Positions 60,891-64,000 of a stretch of DNA of 64,000 nt are shown piece by piece. The stretch is from Serpula lacrymans var. lacrymans S7.9 (Eukaryota; Basidiomycota; Agaricomycetes; Boletales; Serpulaceae): NCBI RefSeq assembly GCF_000218685.1, contig NW_006763300.1, positions 961,447 to 1,025,446 of the forward strand, in the 5' to 3' direction. How positions within the stretch are numbered: the first letter of the stretch is position 1; each line of letters begins with the position of its first letter. The translations under genes and the position numbers were made by a program. Under the pieces are notes generated by a model. The model was not told the origin of the DNA. It saw only the letters and a list, made by a program, of their open reading frames with translations, and did not search any database.

Positions 60891-61304
60891 TGTAACAACC
60901 AAGAGTTTGTTACTCCGGCGCACAACTCAGACAAGCTATAGAGAGGATGATGAGGGAGTGGTTACCCTTTAAGCTTCAACAAGTTAGTTGTGAGGATACA
61001 ACAGGAGGACTCGCTGAGGAGTCTCCTTGATCTATTGAGGTATATATACTAATACAGAGTGTTTGTACTTATGTACTGTACAGTTGATCAAAGCAGTGGC
61101 TGATGATGTCAGAGGGCGCAGCCCGTGTGACCAGCTCCACTGCGTGAGAGACTTGTAGCTAAAATAAGAATGAAGGCAGTGTAGTGCGAGAAGGTGGAGT
61201 TTGAACAAAATGGAAAGTGCCGCATGGCACAGTGTGTGAAAACTACAGTATAAAGTTCAAGAGGAGAATGAAAAATAAAAGTCCCAAAATTGTGTATCGT
61301 AACA
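60891..61304 (+). repeat. Solo LTR, family A, copy 3
   Basis: 414 bp, TGTAACAACCAAGAG to TGTATCGTAACA, with perfect 5-bp duplications GTATC at 60886-60890 and 61305-61309. Contains GAGGACTCGCTGAGGAGTC and TATATATACTA as in copies 1 and 2. Confidence 0.88.
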
Positions 61305-61376
61305 GTATCTCTAGGTATGGTAATACTAATCCTACCTCAGTCTTGTAAATAGAGACTGAGGTTAAAATAGTAATGA

Positions 61377-62855
61377 ATGGATTGCTAAGTATGAGTTGAA
61401 GAAATTCCAAAATCCAAAGTCCAAATTAGAAAGGAGTTTTGCATACATCAAGAAGAATGTGTTGTTGATGATGAGAAATGCTGTTAGAAAACCACACACA
61501 AAAAACAATCTAACAAACAATCCTCCCAGATTCCACAGAACTTGTTTATGGGCTTTGCCTCCTAGAACAGTGGAGTGGTCTGGTTGTTCATAGGGTGGTA
61601 CATATAATGATCCTTCAAAGTAAAATCCAGAAATGTATGAGTGTGGGTTTTGAGGGGGAGGGATAGTTGGAAGATAGAAGATAGGGGCTTTGGGATGAGT
61701 ATAGACAAGAACTACCTTGCTAATTGTAGCACAAGGTAGGTTTGAGAATGACACGGTGATGAGGTTCCAAGTAATATCAGGCTCCTGACACACAGACTGT
61801 AGTGCTCAGAAGGACTCTAATTGAAAGGGATAACAATGACTTCAAAAGTGATGAGTGACAATGACAGCAGTTAACAGTAGTAGCAGTGGGAAGTATTGTG
61901 ACCACACTGGATCACAAATAGCAGTGAACAGTAGACTTGAGATTAAAGAAGAATTCTGGATTGGATTTTATTCATTTTACAAGGTAGAATACAGGGGTTT
62001 ATATAGTAAAAGAAAGGAAGGCTATGCACAGCATAGCTATGCAAAAAGAATGAGAAAGCATATGAAGGAAGGAATATATGCTGACAAATCCTGCATAGGT
62101 AGTACAGAATAAGATTGTCAAAATAAGGAAAAGAAAGGGATAGAACAACAAATGTTATGTAAGTAATGTAACAGGTTTGTACAGCCATAAAATAAATTCC
62201 AATAGCAGAAAGAATGCAAGAAAATCATGATCTCATGGGAAGATGCAGTCAAAAAAAGCGAGGCAAGGGTAATATCAATATCAACGCAGTTCCTTTGTTG
62301 TCAGTCAGGCATTCTAAAAAATGTGTCCATAAAAATGATTCAAAAATCAAGAATAATTGCACTGCAAATAAATGTTCTGCCAAAAAAAAAAAACTGGAGC
62401 AACCAGTCCACCACCCAGTCCAAATCCAACAGTTCCATGGCTTTACCAATGGTCTGGTTGCAGTGGACCACCTGAGGCGGAGGGGCAAGGAAGACAAGTA
62501 GGAGTGAAGGGGTGACAAAAAAGTGGATTAAGATAGAGATCCAGAAACGGCCATCTGGTGAGAATAGAAAAGACAGTAAAGGGCCCATGGTGGGGCTAAG
62601 TAGGGTAAGGAAAAACAATGAAAGCAAGGGTGCAAAGTGTAGCCAGTGGCGACACAAAAATCTGCTGAAATGCTAAAACACAGAAAGTACCAAATGGAAA
62701 GTGAGTGCAACTTGATTGCCTAATACAGGTGGGTGCTGATTAGCCACAAGTTTAAAAAAAACAACTGTGCCTGTGTGGTGTGAAGGCAAGTCTTTTGAAT
62801 ATTTGCTTCATTATTGACACCTGCCTATGCTACCAATCAACTTTGGTGCATGACA
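61377..62855 (-). mobile_element. Dispersed repeat B, short copy in opposite orientation
   Basis: Diverged inverted copy of 42853-44676, starting at 62855 with TGTCATGCACC on the minus strand. The first ORF (62340-62657) keeps MGPLLSFLFSPDGRFWIS and GKAMELLDLD but lacks the middle, about 370 bases. The second coding stretch stays open as 61362-61793, encoding CQEPDITWNLITVSF, TIPPPQNPHSYISGFYF, EQPDHSTVLGGKAHKQVLWN and then hydrophobic FVRLFFVCGFLTAFLI. That frame is broken in the long copy. Confidence 0.6.
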
Positions 62856-62966
62856 GCATGTAAAGTGGAATAGAGTTTGATGGTTGTAGTTCATAGTCAT
62901 ACTCTTATTTACCTCAACAGGCACTATAGCAACTGACACTCAGAGCTTTGGCTACAGAGCACTATG

Positions 62967-63484
62967 TGTGAGGAATCAATTTTTCTCATTGCATTCCCAT
63001 CATGTCATGGTTATCCGACTCATTCCCTGTCACTCCTCTCACCCTTGGACTAGAGATTACAGCTGGTATCTTACTACTCTTATTTTTTTTCTTCTTATTT
63101 TCCATTCACACTCATATTTTATTATACTTACAACAAAGGAGAACCATTGTAGACCCACGAGAAGATATCCAGATGACATAGCGATAATCTAATGCTATGT
63201 TCGGGAATACTTCGGAGGAATATAGATAAGCAAGGTAGGCTATGAATCAGCGCCTTCTCATGGGCTTACTGATACAGCCAATCGTACACCTCTTACCAAT
63301 ACTCTTTCTCACACAATTAGTAAATACAATAGATCGGACCACTTTCTCTTTCTTTTCTTATTGGTTAGTTTGCTAGTCTGACCATTGCTGTTCACTATAT
63401 AAGGAGTACATACTCAATGTATTATTTCCTTAGTTCAATATTAGTTTGGATTTGCGCTTATACCAATACTCTTCAACCTCAGTA
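62967..63484 (+). repeat. 518-bp LTR-like unit, first tandem copy
   Basis: TGTGAGGAATC start, CATGTCATGGTTATCC, GAAGATATCCAGATGACATAG, ACAGCCAATCGTACA and a TATATAAGG box near 63398. The second copy begins immediately after it. Confidence 0.8.
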
Positions 63485-64000
63485 TGTGAGGAATCGATTT
63501 TTCTTATCGCATTCCCGTCATGTCGTGGTTAGCAGACTCAATCCCCGTCACTCCTCTTGCCCTTGGACTAGAGATTACAGCAGGTGTCTTATTACTTTTA
63601 TCATTTTTCTTCTTATTCTCTCTTCACACTCACGTTCTATCATACCTACAACGAGGTAGACTCGTTGTCGACCCTCGAGAAGATATCCAGATGACATAGT
63701 CACGATCCAGTGCTATGTCTGGGGATACTTCGGAGGAATATTGATAAGCGAAGAAGGTTGTGAGTCAGCGCCTTCTCATGGGCTTACTGATACAGCCAAT
63801 CGTACATCCCTTACCAATACACTTTCTCGTACGATTAGTAAAGACGATAGATCGGACCACTTTCTTCTTTCTTTTCTTATTGGTTAGCTAGCTGGTCAGA
63901 CCACTTTCTCAGTACTTCCCTTTCTCGGTCTGACCATCGTCGTTCACTATATAGAGAAGTACATACTTGATGTATTGTTCTCCAGTTCAATATTAGTTTG
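63485..64000 (+). repeat. 518-bp LTR-like unit, second tandem copy (cut by window end)
   Basis: Direct repeat of 62967-63484 with scattered substitutions and a few small gaps. It continues to the window edge, where the sequence still matches the first copy. Confidence 0.8.

Overview
This is a nuclear window from a filamentous basidiomycete, most likely a mushroom-forming Agaricomycete. The genes carry many short (about 50-75 nt) GT-AG introns. The gene families are typical fungal ones: Sog2, Msc7-type aldehyde dehydrogenase, Knr4/Smi1, Eaf1, GH5 and GH55 beta-1,3-glucanases. Alpha-kinase and NACHT-WD40 families, both expanded in Agaricomycetes, are also present. I do not assign a species.

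Layout. 1-502 is the 3' end of a JmjC-domain gene. 806-4091 encodes a Sog2-like RAM-pathway protein. 4372-6971 (minus) encodes a FYVE/rabenosyn-type Rab5 effector (Pep7/Vac1-like). 7472-8803 encodes twinfilin. 9153-11291 and 19400-21546 encode two mitochondrial succinyl-CoA:3-ketoacid CoA transferases (SCOT), a direct gene duplication. 21937-24101 encodes a Knr4/Smi1-like protein, 24586-27104 a membrane-anchored aldehyde dehydrogenase (Msc7-like), and 27574-31964 the NuA4 scaffold Eaf1/Vid21.

The standout feature is a 7,307-bp element (11295-18601) that separates the two SCOT genes. It has 253-bp terminal inverted repeats with only three mismatches and a 6-bp target-site duplication (TAATCT) whose first three bases are the SCOT-1 stop codon. 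It carries three spliced genes: a viroplasmin/RNase-H1-N-like protein, an integrase-core (rve-type DDE) protein, and a Cys-rich alpha-kinase. I know of no named transposon class with this gene set.

From about 32.2 to 49 kb the window becomes an AT-rich graveyard of nested repeats. It holds a broken NACHT-WD40 gene, three dispersed solo LTRs of one family (two here, one at 60.9 kb) with visible 5-bp duplications, and a TIR element inserted inside an older LTR. It also holds a truncated Ty3/gypsy chromovirus with an accessory ORF downstream of pol, a repeat encoding a small membrane protein (with a deleted inverted copy at 61.4-62.9 kb), a broken BTB/POZ gene and a foldback element. Unique sequence resumes with a short orphan two-exon gene (48967-49247), a membrane-anchored GH5 glucanase (49692-52553, minus) and a GH55 glucanase (56435-59996) interrupted by a 100-N assembly gap. 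The right end is repeat-rich and finishes in a 518-bp tandem LTR-like repeat.

Several host genes touch cell-wall and polarity biology (Sog2, Knr4, two beta-1,3-glucanases, twinfilin). I regard this as loose co-location, not a cluster.
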